From Pelomonas sp. Root1217 (GTDB lineage: Bacteria > Pseudomonadota > Gammaproteobacteria > Burkholderiales > Burkholderiaceae_C), in the NCBI RefSeq assembly GCF_001425705.1, contig NZ_LMDC01000029.1:186001-250000 (forward strand): DNA of 64,000 nt, read 5' to 3'. The notes below the pieces were generated by a model. That model had not been told where the DNA came from. It was given only the letters and a program-made list of their open reading frames with translations, and made no database searches. A program made the position numbers and the translations under genes. Positions 1-11,540 of this stretch are shown in pieces. How positions within the stretch are numbered: the first letter of the stretch is position 1; each line of letters opens with the position of its first letter.

Positions 1-247
1 CGGCCCCTTTCCCAAGATCAACCCCGAGTTCGTCGTCAAAGCCAACCCAGCCCTGATCATGATCGGCCAGCGCGGCTCCGAGGGCCTGACGCAGCGCCCC
101 GGCTGGGACCGCATCGACGCCATCAAGCGCGGCCGCATCTGCGTCTTCAAGCCCGAGGAAGGCGACATCCTTGCGCGCCCCGGCCCTCGCATGGCTGAGG
201 CGGCACAGATCATGGCCAAGTGCCTGCGCGAGAAGGTTTCCTCGTGA
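1..247 (+). CDS. btuF: Cobalamin ABC transporter substrate-binding protein, C-terminal part
   Basis: Partial gene cut by the left window edge; reading begins in frame at base 2. About 81 codons remain, with the segment NPEFVVKANPALIMIG, typical of the second lobe of BtuF/FecB-type periplasmic binding proteins, and later RPGWDRIDAIKRGRI, the usual 'working out the interface' motif of the family. By family the protein would bind vitamin B12 or a corrinoid in the periplasm and deliver it to BtuCD. Its TGA overlaps the btuC start codon (TGATG), which supports an uptake operon. Iron-siderophore binding cannot be excluded from the C-terminus alone; the cobalamin context decides the call. Confidence 0.8.
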   Translation, partial: GPFPKINPEFVVKANPALIMIGQRGSEGLTQRPGWDRIDAIKRGRICVFKPEEGDILARPGPRMAEAAQIMAKCLREKVSS

Positions 248-1223
248 TGAACCTGCGTCCGGGCGTGCTGCTGACGCTGCTGCTCATCGTCGGCGCCGCC
301 GGCGTGCTGGCCGGCGTGGCGATCGGCAGCACCGGCTGGGCCGATCTGAGCGACGACAACATGGGCATCATCCTGTGGGAGATCCGCCTGCCGCGCTCGT
401 TGGGCGCCTGGTGGGCCGGCGCCCTGCTCGGCATGGCCGGTGCGATGTCGCAAGGCCTGTTCCGCAACCCGCTGGCCGACCCCTATCTGCTGGGCAGTGC
501 TTCAGGCGCGGGCCTGGCCGTCGCCATCGCCCTGGCGCTGACGGGCATCTCGCCGCAGACCTCCTCGCTGCTGGCCCATGTCGGCCTGACCGGCATCGCC
601 TTCGTCGGCACGCTGGTGGGCGTGGGCCTGACGCTCGTGCTCGCGCGCGGCGTGGAGCAGACACTGCGCCTCTTGCTGGCCGGCGTCGTCGTCGGCGTGG
701 TGCTGAACGCGCTGACCGGCCTGGCGACGCTGTGGGCGCCCGACATCCTGCGCGCCATGCAGGCCTTCCTGCTCGGGAACACCGGCCTGCTGGGCTGGAG
801 CAGCGTCTGGATCATGACGGTCAGCGGCGTCGTCGCCCTCGTCGTCGGCCTGCTGGCCAGCCCGGCTTTGGATGCACTGACGCTGGGCGAAGCCACGGCC
901 GTGTCGCTGGGCATTCGCATGGGGTTGATGCGCCTGCTGCTCATCCTCGCCTTCGCGCTGGCGACCGGCGCCGCCGTCGCCCAGACCGGCATCGTCGCTT
1001 TTGTCGGCCTGGTCGCGCCCCATCTGGTGCGCAGCCTGTGTCCGATGCTGCATGGCAAGCTCATCCTGATGTCGGCCGCGGCTGGGGGCGCACTCCTGCT
1101 GGTGGCCGACGTGATCGCGCGCGGGCTGATGAGACCCCAAGAGCTGCCCGTCGGCCTTGTCACCGCATTACTCGGTGGCGTCTATCTGCTGGTGTTGATG
1201 CATCGCCGCGGAGCGCCCAGGCG

Positions 1224-1227
<4 letters not shown>
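247..1227 (+). CDS. btuC: Cobalamin ABC transporter permease (FecCD family)
   Basis: Polytopic inner-membrane protein of 326 residues, close to the usual BtuC/FecCD length, with about ten hydrophobic segments. It carries the family segment GIVAFVGLVAPHLVR near residue 250, the cytoplasmic loop that docks to the ATPase. Start chosen at the ATG overlapping the btuF stop; a GTG one codon earlier and an ATG at 220 are alternatives. The 3' end overlaps btuD by ATGA, so btuF, btuC and btuD are translationally coupled. The role, import of corrinoid from the periplasm, is inferred from family and from the cobalamin genes that follow. Confidence 0.9.
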
Positions 1228-1981
<754 letters not shown>

Positions 1982-1985
<4 letters not shown>

Positions 1986-3274
1986 CCCACCACTGCGCCG
2001 CCCTCTTCATCAGTGCCCCGTCCTCGGGCTCGGGCAAGACCTGCATCACCGCGGCCATTGCCCGCAGCCACGCGCGGCGCGGCAGGCGCGTGCGCGTCTT
2101 CAAGACCGGGCCGGACTTCCTCGACCCGAGCATCCTGGAGCGCGCCAGCGGCCGCCCGGTCTACCAGCTCGATCTCTTCATGGGTGGCTTCGCCCATTGC
2201 CAGGCGCTGCTCGCCGATGCGGCGCGCGACGCCGACCTCATCCTCGTTGAAGGTGTCATGGGCCTGTTCGACGGCAACCCGAGCAGCGCCGACCTGGCTG
2301 CCGCCTTCGGCCTGCCCGTCGCCTGCGTCATCGACGCCTCGGCCATGGCCCAGACCTTCGCGGCGCTGGCCACGGGGCTGCAGCGCTTCCGGCCCGAGCT
2401 GCGCCACTGCGGCGTCATCGCCAACCGCATCGGCAGCGCGGCGCATGGGCGCATGCTCAGTGAAGGCCTGCCGGACGACCTGCCGCTGATCGCCGCGCTA
2501 CCGCGCGAGCCCAGGCTCATCCTGCCTGAGCGCCATCTGGGCCTCGTGCAGGCGCTCGAGCAGCCGGGCCTGGACGCCCAGCTCGACGCCTGGGCCGATG
2601 CCTGGGAGGCGGGACTGCGGCCGGGCCTTGCCTTCAAGCCGCTGCCCTTCGAGCCAGGGGCAGAACCCTCTCTTCGACCACTGCTAGGAGGCCGGCGCAT
2701 CGCCATCGCCCGCGACGCCGCCTTCGCCTTCATCTACCCGGCCAATGTCGACCTGCTGCGGGCCCTGGGCGCAGAACTCGTCTTCTTTTCGCCGCTGCGG
2801 CACGAGGCGCTGCCGGGATGCGACGCCGTCTGGCTGCCAGGCGGCTATCCAGAGTTGCATGCCGAGGCGCTGGGCGCCCATCCGACACTGGCCGCAGCCC
2901 TGGCCAGCCACGTCGGCGCAGGCAAGCCCTTTCTGGCCGAATGCGGCGGCATGCTGGCCCTGCTCGACGAGCTGACCGACGCTGCCGGCGAGCCTCACCG
3001 CATGGCCGGCCTCATGCCCGGGCGTGCCCATGTGCAGCACCGCCTGGCGGCACTGGGCCTGCAGGCCATCGATTGGCCGGAAGGCCCGCTGCGCGGCCAC
3101 AGTTATCACTACTCCACGCTGGAGACGCCGCTCATGCCCATTGCCACGGCGAGCAATCCCAATGGCGGCAAGACCGCCGAGGCCCTCTACCAGCAGGGCT
3201 CGCTGCGCGCGAGCTATGTGCACCACTACTTTCCGTCCAATCCGGAGGCCGTCGCCGCCTTCTTTGGGAGCTGA
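1982..3274 (+). CDS. cobB: Cobyrinate a,c-diamide synthase
   Basis: 430 residues, normal for CobB/CbiA. The enzyme amidates the a and c side chains of (hydrogeno)cobyrinate with glutamine and ATP. N-terminal ATPase domain with P-loop SSGSGKT at about residues 11-17 and the FKTGPDFLDP substrate segment; C-terminal class I glutamine amidotransferase domain with the catalytic cysteine in AECGGM at about residue 320 and a late YVHHYF histidine. ATGA overlap with btuD. No corrin-ring genes are visible here, so whether the cell makes the ring or salvages cobyrinate cannot be told from this window. Confidence 0.93.
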
Positions 3275-3280
3275 AGCGAT

Positions 3281-3850
3281 ATGGAAATCGAGAAACCGCC
3301 CGTCGACCGCGAACGTGTGATCCCCAGCGGCGAGCGCCGCGGCCTGGTGATCGTCCACACCGGCGACGGCAAGGGCAAGAGCACCGCCGCCTTTGGCCTG
3401 GCGCTGCGCGCGCATGGCCGCGGCAAGCCGGTGCGCATCTATCAATTCATGAAGGTGCCCAGCGCGCGTTTCGGCGAGCACCGCGTGTTCGAGCACCTGG
3501 GCGTGCCCATCGAGGGGCTGGGCGACGGTTTCTCATGGAAGAGCAAGGATCTGGAGCACTCCGCCGAGCTCGCCCGCGAGGGCTGGGGCCGCGCTGAATC
3601 GGTCATTCGCGCGGGCGACCATTTCCTCGTCGTGCTGGACGAGATCATGTACCCGCTGCGCTACGGCTGGCTGGCGCTGGAGCAGGTGCTCACCTGCCTG
3701 CGCGAGCGCCCGCCGCATGTGCACGTCGTGCTGACCGGCCGCGGCGCACCGACCGAGTTGATCGAGCTGGCCGACACGGTCACCGAGATGACGATGATCA
3801 AGCACCACTACAAGGCCGGCGTGCCGGCGCAGCGGGGGATCGAGGACTGA
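3281..3850 (+). CDS. cobO: Cob(I)yrinic acid a,c-diamide adenosyltransferase
   Basis: 189 residues, the usual size of the CobA/CobO/BtuR family. It transfers the 5'-deoxyadenosyl group of ATP to cob(I)alamin-type corrinoids. P-loop GDGKGKST at about residues 28-35, then IYQFMK, the conserved VVLDEIMYPLRYG stretch and a late LTGRGAP. It starts 6 bases after cobB. Its stop overlaps the next start codon (TGATG), so the frameshifted gene that follows was part of the same operon. Confidence 0.94.
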   Translation: MEIEKPPVDRERVIPSGERRGLVIVHTGDGKGKSTAAFGLALRAHGRGKPVRIYQFMKVPSARFGEHRVFEHLGVPIEGLGDGFSWKSKDLEHSAELAREGWGRAESVIRAGDHFLVVLDEIMYPLRYGWLALEQVLTCLRERPPHVHVVLTGRGAPTELIELADTVTEMTMIKHHYKAGVPAQRGIED

Positions 3851-4190
3851 TGATGCACAGCGCCCTCGTCATCTGCACCACCTGCGCCGATGGCCAGGGC
3901 CAGGCGCTGCTGGAGGCCGTCGAGAACGAGGCATTGGCGCGCGACTGGCCGCTACCCATCCGCGGCCAGGCCTGCATGGCCGCCTGCAAGCAAAGCTGCA
4001 CCGCGGCCTTGCAGGGCGCGAACAAGACAGCTATCTGTTCGGGCAGCTCGCGCCTGATGCGGCGAGCGTCCAGGCGCTGCTGGCCGTGGCCGCCCAGCAT
4101 GCGGAGCCAGGTGACGGCCTGCTGGCCTGGGACCGCCGGCCGGACCGACTCAAGGGCGGCCTGGTGGCGCGATTGCCGCCGCTGCGTTGA
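3850..4190 (+). pseudogene. DUF1636-type predicted metal-binding protein, apparent frameshift
   Basis: The N-terminal half reads LVICTTCADGQGQALLEAVE and then ACMAACKQSCTAAL, the cysteine pattern of the DUF1636 family often found beside cobalamin genes. From about base 4017 the frame used so far turns into family-unlike sequence. The frame one base back continues with DSYLFGQLAPD, GDGLLAWDRRPDRLKGG and LVARLPPL and stops at 4190, four bases before cbiB, as the family expects. The data fit loss of one C in the GGCGCG run at 4015-4020. If read without correction the frame runs to 4197 and overlaps cbiB. Real mutation and sequencing error cannot be separated here; I see no slippery heptamer. Function unknown; cysteines suggest metal or cofactor binding. 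Confidence 0.75.
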
Positions 4191-4193
4191 TCC

Positions 4194-5108
4194 ATGATGA
4201 GCCTGATGTTGCCCTTGGCGATGCTGGTGGCCCTGATGGTGGACCGCATCGGTGAACCACCCGTGTGGGCGCACCCGGTCGTTGGCATGGGACGCTATCT
4301 CGGCCTCTTCAAGCTGACGAAGCTGCCTCCGGCCCTGGGCTTTGTCGCCGGTGCGCTGGCCTGGCTTGTCGGCGCCGCGATGGTCGCCTTCATCGCGCTG
4401 TGGCTGGAGGGCTGGGTGCTGCTCCTGCTGCAGCCTTGGCATTCACCGCTGCGCCTCGTTGGCACTGCCTTGGCTGTCGGCCTGCTGCTCAAGCCACTGC
4501 TCGCCTGGCGCATGCTGGCCAACGAGGCGCTTGCCGTGGAAACCGAATTGAGCAGATCGCTGGACGCCGCCCGTGTGCGCCTCTCACGCCTGGTCAGCCG
4601 CGACACGTCGGTGCTGAGTGAGACCGACGTGCGCGAAGCGGCCATCGAGACGCTGGCCGAGAACCTCAACGACTCGGTCATCGCGCCGCTGTTCTGGTTC
4701 GCCATCGCCGGGCTGCCGGGCGCGGCGATCTACCGCTTTGCGAACACGGCAGATGCCATGTGGGGCTACCGCGACGAGCGCGAATGGTGCGGCAAATGGG
4801 CTGCGCGGGCCGACGACCTGCTGTCCTGGCTGCCGGCCCGGCTGACCGCGCTGGTGCTGATGCCGCCCTCCTTTGGCCGGCTGCCGCGCGAAGCCCGGCG
4901 CACGCCGTCGCCCAACAGCGGCTGGCCCATGGCGGCGATGGCGCTTCGGCTGGGCCGGCGGCTGTCCAAGCCGGGCGTCTACATGCTGAATGCCGAAGGA
5001 GAGCCCGTGCAGACCGGTGACCTGAATGCCGCCCGCGATGTTGCACAGCAGGCCGTCACCGTGGGCGCGGCGCTGATCGTGGCCCTCGCCTGGGCGCTGC
5101 GGACATGA
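4194..5108 (+). CDS. cbiB: Adenosylcobinamide-phosphate synthase
   Basis: Integral membrane protein of 304 residues, the CbiB/CobD family size. It joins adenosylcobyric acid to (R)-1-amino-2-propanol or its phosphate. Typical features are the opening membrane segment ending VDRIGEPPVWAHPVVGMG, the central ETLAENLNDSVIAPLFW and the FANTADAMWGYRDERE segment. The start follows the corrected stop of the DUF1636 gene by three bases; a second ATG lies one codon on. The end overlaps cobC by ATGA. Named cobD in some systems. Confidence 0.93.
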   Translation: MMSLMLPLAMLVALMVDRIGEPPVWAHPVVGMGRYLGLFKLTKLPPALGFVAGALAWLVGAAMVAFIALWLEGWVLLLLQPWHSPLRLVGTALAVGLLLKPLLAWRMLANEALAVETELSRSLDAARVRLSRLVSRDTSVLSETDVREAAIETLAENLNDSVIAPLFWFAIAGLPGAAIYRFANTADAMWGYRDEREWCGKWAARADDLLSWLPARLTALVLMPPSFGRLPREARRTPSPNSGWPMAAMALRLGRRLSKPGVYMLNAEGEPVQTGDLNAARDVAQQAVTVGAALIVALAWALRT

Positions 5109-6079
5109 ACGAACCGCTGCTGCCCGAACATGGAGGACCGGACGGCGGCCCACCGGTGGCACACGACTTTTCGACCAACGCCAGCCCGCTCGGCCCGCCA
5201 CCGGTGCTGATGAAGGCCATGCAGGCCGCCGACCGCCAGGCCTATCCCGACCCGAATTACCGCGCGCTGCGCCTCCACCTTGGTGACGCCGACTTGGTCC
5301 TGCCCACGGCAGGAGGTGCCGAGGGCATACGCCGGCTGACCTTGGCGGCGATGCTCGCCGGCCGCCGCGAGGTCTGGGTGCCGCAGCCCGGCTTTGGCGA
5401 CTATGCACTGGCGGCCCGGGCGCTGGGCCTGCCCGTCAAGCCCTATGCCGTCCCGGCCGAAATCCGTCCGACGGCGCCCGCCCTGGTCTGGATCTGCGAG
5501 CCCTGCAACCCGACCGGTGCCAGCGTGCCGGCATGGCCGGAGCTCGATGCCCTGATCGTGGTTGACCGCGCCTACGAGCCGCTGCGCCTGCACGGTGCCG
5601 CCACCTCGCTGCCGCGCGGCGCCTGGCAGCTCATCTGCCCGAACAAGGCGCTCGGGCTGACGGGCATCCGTGCGGGCTATTTCATCGCGCCGGCCGCTGA
5701 CGAGGTCTGGTCCCGTGCGTTGTCGCTGGCGCCCAGCTGGGTGTTGTCGGCCGAGGGCGTGGCGATGCTGATGCACTGGAACAGCGACGACACGCAAGCG
5801 TGGTTGGCCAAGGCTCGCCATCAGTTGCGCGAATGGTCGACGAAGCAACGCGCGCTGCTGGCCGACCTGGACTGGTTGCAACAACCCAGTTGCACCAACT
5901 TCTGGCTGGCCCGCCCACCGCGCCTCGATATCGCGACCCGCCTGCGCGAACGCGGCATCGGCGTGCGCGACACAACCTCTTTCGGCCTGACCGGCTGGGT
6001 GCGCGTTTCGGCCCAGCCGCTCGCCGCCCAGCAGGCGCTCCAACAGGCCCTGCTTGAAATCGAAAGCGAAGACTCATGA
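5105..6079 (+). CDS. cobC: Threonine-phosphate decarboxylase-like PLP enzyme
   Basis: Fold-type I PLP enzyme, 324 residues. N-terminal DFSTNASPLGPP motif, substrate and cofactor segment CEPCNPTG, and the Schiff-base lysine in CPNKALGLTGIRAGY near residue 180. By family and position next to cbiB it is CobC, taken to supply the aminopropanol(-phosphate) linker from L-threonine phosphate. It resembles HisC, but the window has a separate hisC and this copy lies in the cobalamin operon. ATGA overlaps bind it to cbiB and, at its own stop, to a short open frame that leads into cobQ. Confidence 0.9.
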   Translation: MNEPLLPEHGGPDGGPPVAHDFSTNASPLGPPPVLMKAMQAADRQAYPDPNYRALRLHLGDADLVLPTAGGAEGIRRLTLAAMLAGRREVWVPQPGFGDYALAARALGLPVKPYAVPAEIRPTAPALVWICEPCNPTGASVPAWPELDALIVVDRAYEPLRLHGAATSLPRGAWQLICPNKALGLTGIRAGYFIAPAADEVWSRALSLAPSWVLSAEGVAMLMHWNSDDTQAWLAKARHQLREWSTKQRALLADLDWLQQPSCTNFWLARPPRLDIATRLRERGIGVRDTTSFGLTGWVRVSAQPLAAQQALQQALLEIESEDS

Positions 6080-6156
6080 GTGCAGCGCCGGGCCGTCCCA
6101 AGCAAACTCGCTCCCGCTCGGCGGGACAGGCCGAAGGCCGAAGGGTGCATCAATGA
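6076..6156 (+). other. Short bridging open frame between cobC and cobQ
   Basis: Twenty-six codons (MSAAPGRPKQTRSRSAGQAE then GRRVHQ). Its ATG overlaps the cobC stop and its TGA overlaps the cobQ ATG, so both ends are ATGA junctions. The DNA inside looks like an intergenic repeat, with CCCGC-TCG-GCGGG and repeated GGCCGAAG. It may be translated only to carry ribosomes across the repeat; no function is claimed for the peptide. Confidence 0.3.
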
Positions 6157-7595
6157 ACAGCAAAGCAGTGATGGTGCTCGGCACCACAAGTGGCGCGGGC
6201 AAGAGCTGGCTGGCCACGGCGCTGTGCCGCTGGTATGCCCGCCAGGGACTCAAGGTCGCGCCGTTCAAGGCGCAGAACATGAGCAACAACGCGCGCGTGG
6301 TGCCCGGCTTGAACGGCCTGATGGGCGAGATCGGCTCGGCGCAGTACTTCCAGGCCCTGGCCGCCAACCGCGTGCCCGAGGTGCGCATGAATCCGGTGCT
6401 GCTCAAACCCGAGGCGGATACGCAGAGCCAGGTCGTCGTGCTCGGCGAAGTGGACCCGGCCATGGCCACCATACCCTGGCGCGAACGCAGCGCCCTGCTG
6501 AAGCCCCGCGCCCGCGCGGCCCTGCACGAGCTGATGCGGGAGAACGATGTCGTCGTCATCGAAGGCGCGGGCTCGCCGGCGGAGATCAACCTGGCGCCCA
6601 GCGACTACGTCAACCTCGGCACCGCTCGCGACGCCAACGCCGCCTGCCTGATCGTCACTGACATCGACCGCGGCGGCGCCTTCGCCCACCTGTACGGCAC
6701 CCACCAGCTGATGCCCGATGACGTGCGCGCCCAGGTGCGCGGCTTCGTGCTGAACCGCTTCCGCGGCGACGCCGGGCTGCTGTCACCCGGGCCCGAGCAG
6801 CTCGAACACCTGACCGGCGTGCCCACCATCGCCACGTTGCCGATGTGGCGTGGCCATGGCCTGCCCGAGGAGGATGGCGTGTTTGATGACCGCACCACCG
6901 GCACCGGCCTGCACATCGCCGTCATCGCCTACCCGCGCATCTCCAACCTCGATGAATTCCAGCCGTTGCGCCAGTTGCCCGGCGTGCGCCTGTCCTGGGC
7001 GCGCGAGCCCAAGGACCTGGCCGGCGCGGACTGGATCGTCCTGCCCGGCTCCAAGTCCACCGCGGCTGACCTCGCCTGGCTGCGCGCGCAAAAGCTCGAC
7101 GCCGCCATCAACAGCCACCGCGGCCGCGTGCTCGGCATCTGCGGCGGCCTGCAGATGCTGGGCGAGGCCCTGATCGACACGCATGGCGTCGACGGCAATG
7201 CGCCGGGCCTGGGCCTCCTGCCGCTGGTGACCGTCTTCGAGCCCGAAAAGCTGCTGCGCAGCGCGGAGTTCGCTTTCTCAACTTCACTGGACGGTGGCTG
7301 GCAAGCCCTGGCCGGCGTGCAGGCCAGCGGCTATGAGATCCGCCACGGCCGCACCCAGCCCCACGCCGGCCTGCCGCCGCCGCGCGTGGCGCTGCGCAAT
7401 GCCGCCGGCGAGGCGGTGGGGTGGCAGGCCGGCCAGGTGCTGGGCGTCTACGCCCATGGCCTGTTCGAGCAGCCAACCGTGCTCAAGGCCCTGTTCGGCC
7501 ACGCTGGCCGGTCGCTGGACGCCGTTTTCGATGGGCTGGCAGACTTCATCGACCTGCACTTCCAACCGGGCAAGATTGCGGGTTTGATCAGCTGA
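6153..7595 (+). CDS. cobQ: Adenosylcobyric acid synthase (glutamine-hydrolysing)
   Basis: 480 residues from the ATG at 6153; longer readings add a repeat-derived leader and are unlikely. CobQ amidates side chains b, d, e and g of adenosylcobyrinate diamide. P-loop GTTSGAGKSWLATAL near residues 10-24, then APFKAQNMSNNARV, the CobQ hallmark. C-terminal triad-type glutaminase with cysteine in LGICGGLQMLG near residue 328 and late VYAHGLFE. Last recognisable cobalamin gene here; cobU/P, cobS/V and cobT do not follow. Confidence 0.95.
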   Translation: MNSKAVMVLGTTSGAGKSWLATALCRWYARQGLKVAPFKAQNMSNNARVVPGLNGLMGEIGSAQYFQALAANRVPEVRMNPVLLKPEADTQSQVVVLGEVDPAMATIPWRERSALLKPRARAALHELMRENDVVVIEGAGSPAEINLAPSDYVNLGTARDANAACLIVTDIDRGGAFAHLYGTHQLMPDDVRAQVRGFVLNRFRGDAGLLSPGPEQLEHLTGVPTIATLPMWRGHGLPEEDGVFDDRTTGTGLHIAVIAYPRISNLDEFQPLRQLPGVRLSWAREPKDLAGADWIVLPGSKSTAADLAWLRAQKLDAAINSHRGRVLGICGGLQMLGEALIDTHGVDGNAPGLGLLPLVTVFEPEKLLRSAEFAFSTSLDGGWQALAGVQASGYEIRHGRTQPHAGLPPPRVALRNAAGEAVGWQAGQVLGVYAHGLFEQPTVLKALFGHAGRSLDAVFDGLADFIDLHFQPGKIAGLIS

Positions 7596-7604
7596 CCGAA
7601 CCCC

Positions 7605-9474
<1,870 letters not shown>

Positions 9475-9478
<4 letters not shown>

Positions 9479-10023
9479 GGGACTGGATTGTCCTCGCGAC
9501 GCAGCAATTGGTAGTGCACGGCGCCAGCTCGGCCCTGGCGCCAGGCGGTGAATCCGGCCGGTGCGGAGATATCGTGGGGCGACTCGACGTAAATCAGGCC
9601 GCCCTCCGCCAGCAGCGGCGTGGCAGCGGGCAGGGCGCGGTCGAACAGGTTGTCGGCGAAGGGCGGATCGAGAAAGATGAGGTCGAAGCGGTCGGCGCAA
9701 GCCGTCATCCAGTTCAGCGCATTGGCGCGATGGATGGTGATGGCGCTGGCCTGCAGGCGCTTCTGGCTGGCCCTCAGGCCGTCCACCAGGGCCGCCTCGC
9801 GCTCGATCATCACCACGGCATCCGCGCCGCGCGAGGCCGCCTCGAAACCCAAGGCGCCGCTGCCGGCAAAGGCGTCCAGCACGCGCCAGCCGTCGAGCGT
9901 CTGCCCCAGCCAGTTGAAGAGGGTTTCACGGACGCGGTCGGACGTGGGCCGCAGCCCCGGCAGGTCAGGCACGGGCAGCTTGGAGCGTTTCCACCGGCCG
10001 CCGATGATGCGAACTTCGCCCAT
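9475..10023 (-). CDS. rsmD: 16S rRNA (guanine-966-N2)-methyltransferase
   Basis: 182 residues. N-terminal [15 protein letters not shown], the arginine-rich start typical of RsmD, a SAM-binding region with [20 protein letters not shown], and the catalytic DLIFLDPPF motif (NPPY/DPPF type). Would modify 16S rRNA in the 30S subunit. Its start lies directly beside the hisF stop with no gap, so read-through from hisF is likely. Confidence 0.94.
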
Positions 10024-10797
10024 CTACTGGCGAACCGGAATGCCGCGCGCCGCCATCAAGGCCTTGGCCTCGCCCACCGTGTGTTCGCCAAAATGGAAGA
10101 TGCTGGCGGCCAGCACCGCGTCGGCGCCGCCCTTGGTGATGCCATCAGCCAGGTCGTCCAGCGAGCCGACGCCACCCGAGGCGATGACGGGCACGGGCAC
10201 GGCGTCGGAGACGGCGCGGGTCAGTTCGAGGTCGAAGCCGCTCTTGGTGCCGTCGCGGTCCATGCTGGTCAGCAGGATCTCGCCGGCGCCGAACTCGGCC
10301 ATCTTGCGCGCCCATTCGACGGCGTCCAGGCCGACGTTCTTGCGGCCGCCGTGGGTGTAGACGTCCCAGCCCCTGCCTCTCGGGTCATTGTCGGCTCGGC
10401 GCTTGGCGTCGATGGCGACCACGATGCACTGGGCACCGTATTTGTCGCTGGCGGCGCGGATCAGTTCGGGGTCGGCCACCGCTGCGGAATTGAAGCTGAC
10501 CTTGTCGGCACCGGCGTTCAGGAGCCGCCGTACGTCGGCCACCGCGCGCACGCCGCCGCCCACGGTCAGGGGGATGAAGACCTTCGAGGCGACGGCCTCG
10601 ATGATGTGCAGGATGAGGTCGCGACCATCGCTGGTAGCGGTGATGTCGAGGAAGGTCAGCTCGTCGGCACCCTGCTCGTTGTAGCGCGCGGCGATGTCCA
10701 CCGGGTCGCCTGCATCGCGCAGGCCGACGAAGTTGACGCCCTTGACCACGCGGCCGGCGGTGACGTCGAGGCAGGGAATGATTCGTTTGGCGAGCAT
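10024..10797 (-). CDS. hisF: Imidazole glycerol phosphate synthase, cyclase subunit
   Basis: 257 residues, a (beta/alpha)8 barrel. Catalytic aspartate in [17 protein letters not shown] near the N-terminus, second aspartate in the central VVAIDAKRR, and phosphate-binding loops VGGGVRA and ASGGVGS. With HisH it forms the imidazole ring and releases AICAR. In relatives hisF follows hisA and precedes hisI/hisE. Here it is cut off from hisA by a + strand gene and a hairpin array, and is followed by rsmD instead. Confidence 0.95.
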   Translation of the reverse strand: MLAKRIIPCLDVTAGRVVKGVNFVGLRDAGDPVDIAARYNEQGADELTFLDITATSDGRDLILHIIEAVASKVFIPLTVGGGVRAVADVRRLLNAGADKVSFNSAAVADPELIRAASDKYGAQCIVVAIDAKRRADNDPRGRGWDVYTHGGRKNVGLDAVEWARKMAEFGAGEILLTSMDRDGTKSGFDLELTRAVSDAVPVPVIASGGVGSLDDLADGITKGGADAVLAASIFHFGEHTVGEAKALMAARGIPVRQ

Positions 10798-10908
10798 GAG
10801 AGGGGGACGGAAAAACAGCCCCGATTATTCCTTTGCTGATTAGGGCTTCGCAGCGGCCGTGAAGCATTGCCCAATCGCGGCTGCTCAACCCACCCCACGG
10901 AGACGACG
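10798..10908. promoter_or_regulatory. Divergent intergenic region, hisF / CHRD gene
   Basis: 111 bases between two diverging genes, so it must hold the promoter of the detached hisF and that of the CHRD/PEP-CTERM gene. It includes an A/T-richer stretch around 10810-10850. I cannot assign -35/-10 boxes with confidence. The + strand gene has a weak ACGGAGACG ribosome site before its ATG. Confidence 0.4.
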
Positions 10909-11508
10909 ATGAGACTGACCACCCCTGCCCTGCTCGCCGCGACACTTGCCTTCAGCGCCACCGTGGCGTCGGCTCATCCGGTGACCTATATCGGCACGCT
11001 GAGCAACCTCGGCGAGCCTGCGACGGCCGCTGGATCGCTGGGCACCGGCACGGTCAGCCTCGTCTTTGACGACGACACCTTCACGATGAAGGTCGACGTG
11101 ACGTTCAGCGGCCTGAGCGGCAATACGACGGCAAGCCACATCCACTGCTGTACCAGCGCGGCGGGTGCAGGCTCGGCGGGCGTGGCAACACCGCTGCCGA
11201 CCTTTCCACTGTTCCCTCTCGGCGTGAAGTCCGGCAGCTACTCGATGACCTTCGACATGACGCAGGCGTCGAGCTGGAACCCCGCCTTTGTGACGGCCAA
11301 CGGCGGCACGACCTCAGGCGCTTTCGCCGCGTTTGCGACCGGCCTCGCTGACGGCAAGGCCTATCTGAACATCCATTCGAGCACCTCGGGTGGCGGCGAG
11401 ATCAGGACTTTCCTGGTGCCGTCGCCCGTGCCGGAGCCCGAGACCTATGCGCTGATGCTGGCTGGCCTGGGCCTGCTGGTGCTGCGCCGCCGCAGTCTCG
11501 GACGCTGA
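10909..11508 (+). CDS. CHRD-domain protein with PEP-CTERM anchor
   Basis: 199 residues. Signal peptide of about 21 residues ending ASA, then a CHRD-like domain with TASHIHCCTSA and, later, KAYLNIHSSTSGGGEIR. The C-terminus is VPEPETYALMLAGLGLLVL followed by RRRSLGR: the PEP-CTERM sorting signal (VPEP, membrane helix, arginines) processed by exosortases in exopolysaccharide-producing bacteria. So it is exported and probably attached to the surface; its role is unknown. No exosortase is visible in the window. Followed by a terminator. It interrupts the his locus on the opposite strand. Confidence 0.85.
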   Translation: MRLTTPALLAATLAFSATVASAHPVTYIGTLSNLGEPATAAGSLGTGTVSLVFDDDTFTMKVDVTFSGLSGNTTASHIHCCTSAAGAGSAGVATPLPTFPLFPLGVKSGSYSMTFDMTQASSWNPAFVTANGGTTSGAFAAFATGLADGKAYLNIHSSTSGGGEIRTFLVPSPVPEPETYALMLAGLGLLVLRRRSLGR

Positions 11509-11512
11509 GTCG

Positions 11513-11540
11513 GTCCGCTCGCGCTGCGGACGGCGGTTTT
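11513..11540 (+). terminator. Probable terminator of the CHRD/PEP-CTERM gene
   Basis: GTCCGC (11513-11518), seven-base loop, GCGGAC (11526-11531), then GGCGGTTTT. Stem of six GC-rich pairs with a short T run just past the stop codon. Confidence 0.55.

Noticed and set aside
171-1223. Open extension of the btuD frame through btuC
   Set aside because: The extended part is arginine-rich shadow sequence of btuC; the ATG at 1224 gives the family N-terminus and an ATGA junction.
4010-4025. Programmed -1 frameshift in the DUF1636 gene
   Set aside because: No X-XXY-YYZ slippery site or clear downstream stimulatory structure; a one-base deletion is simpler, though not proven.
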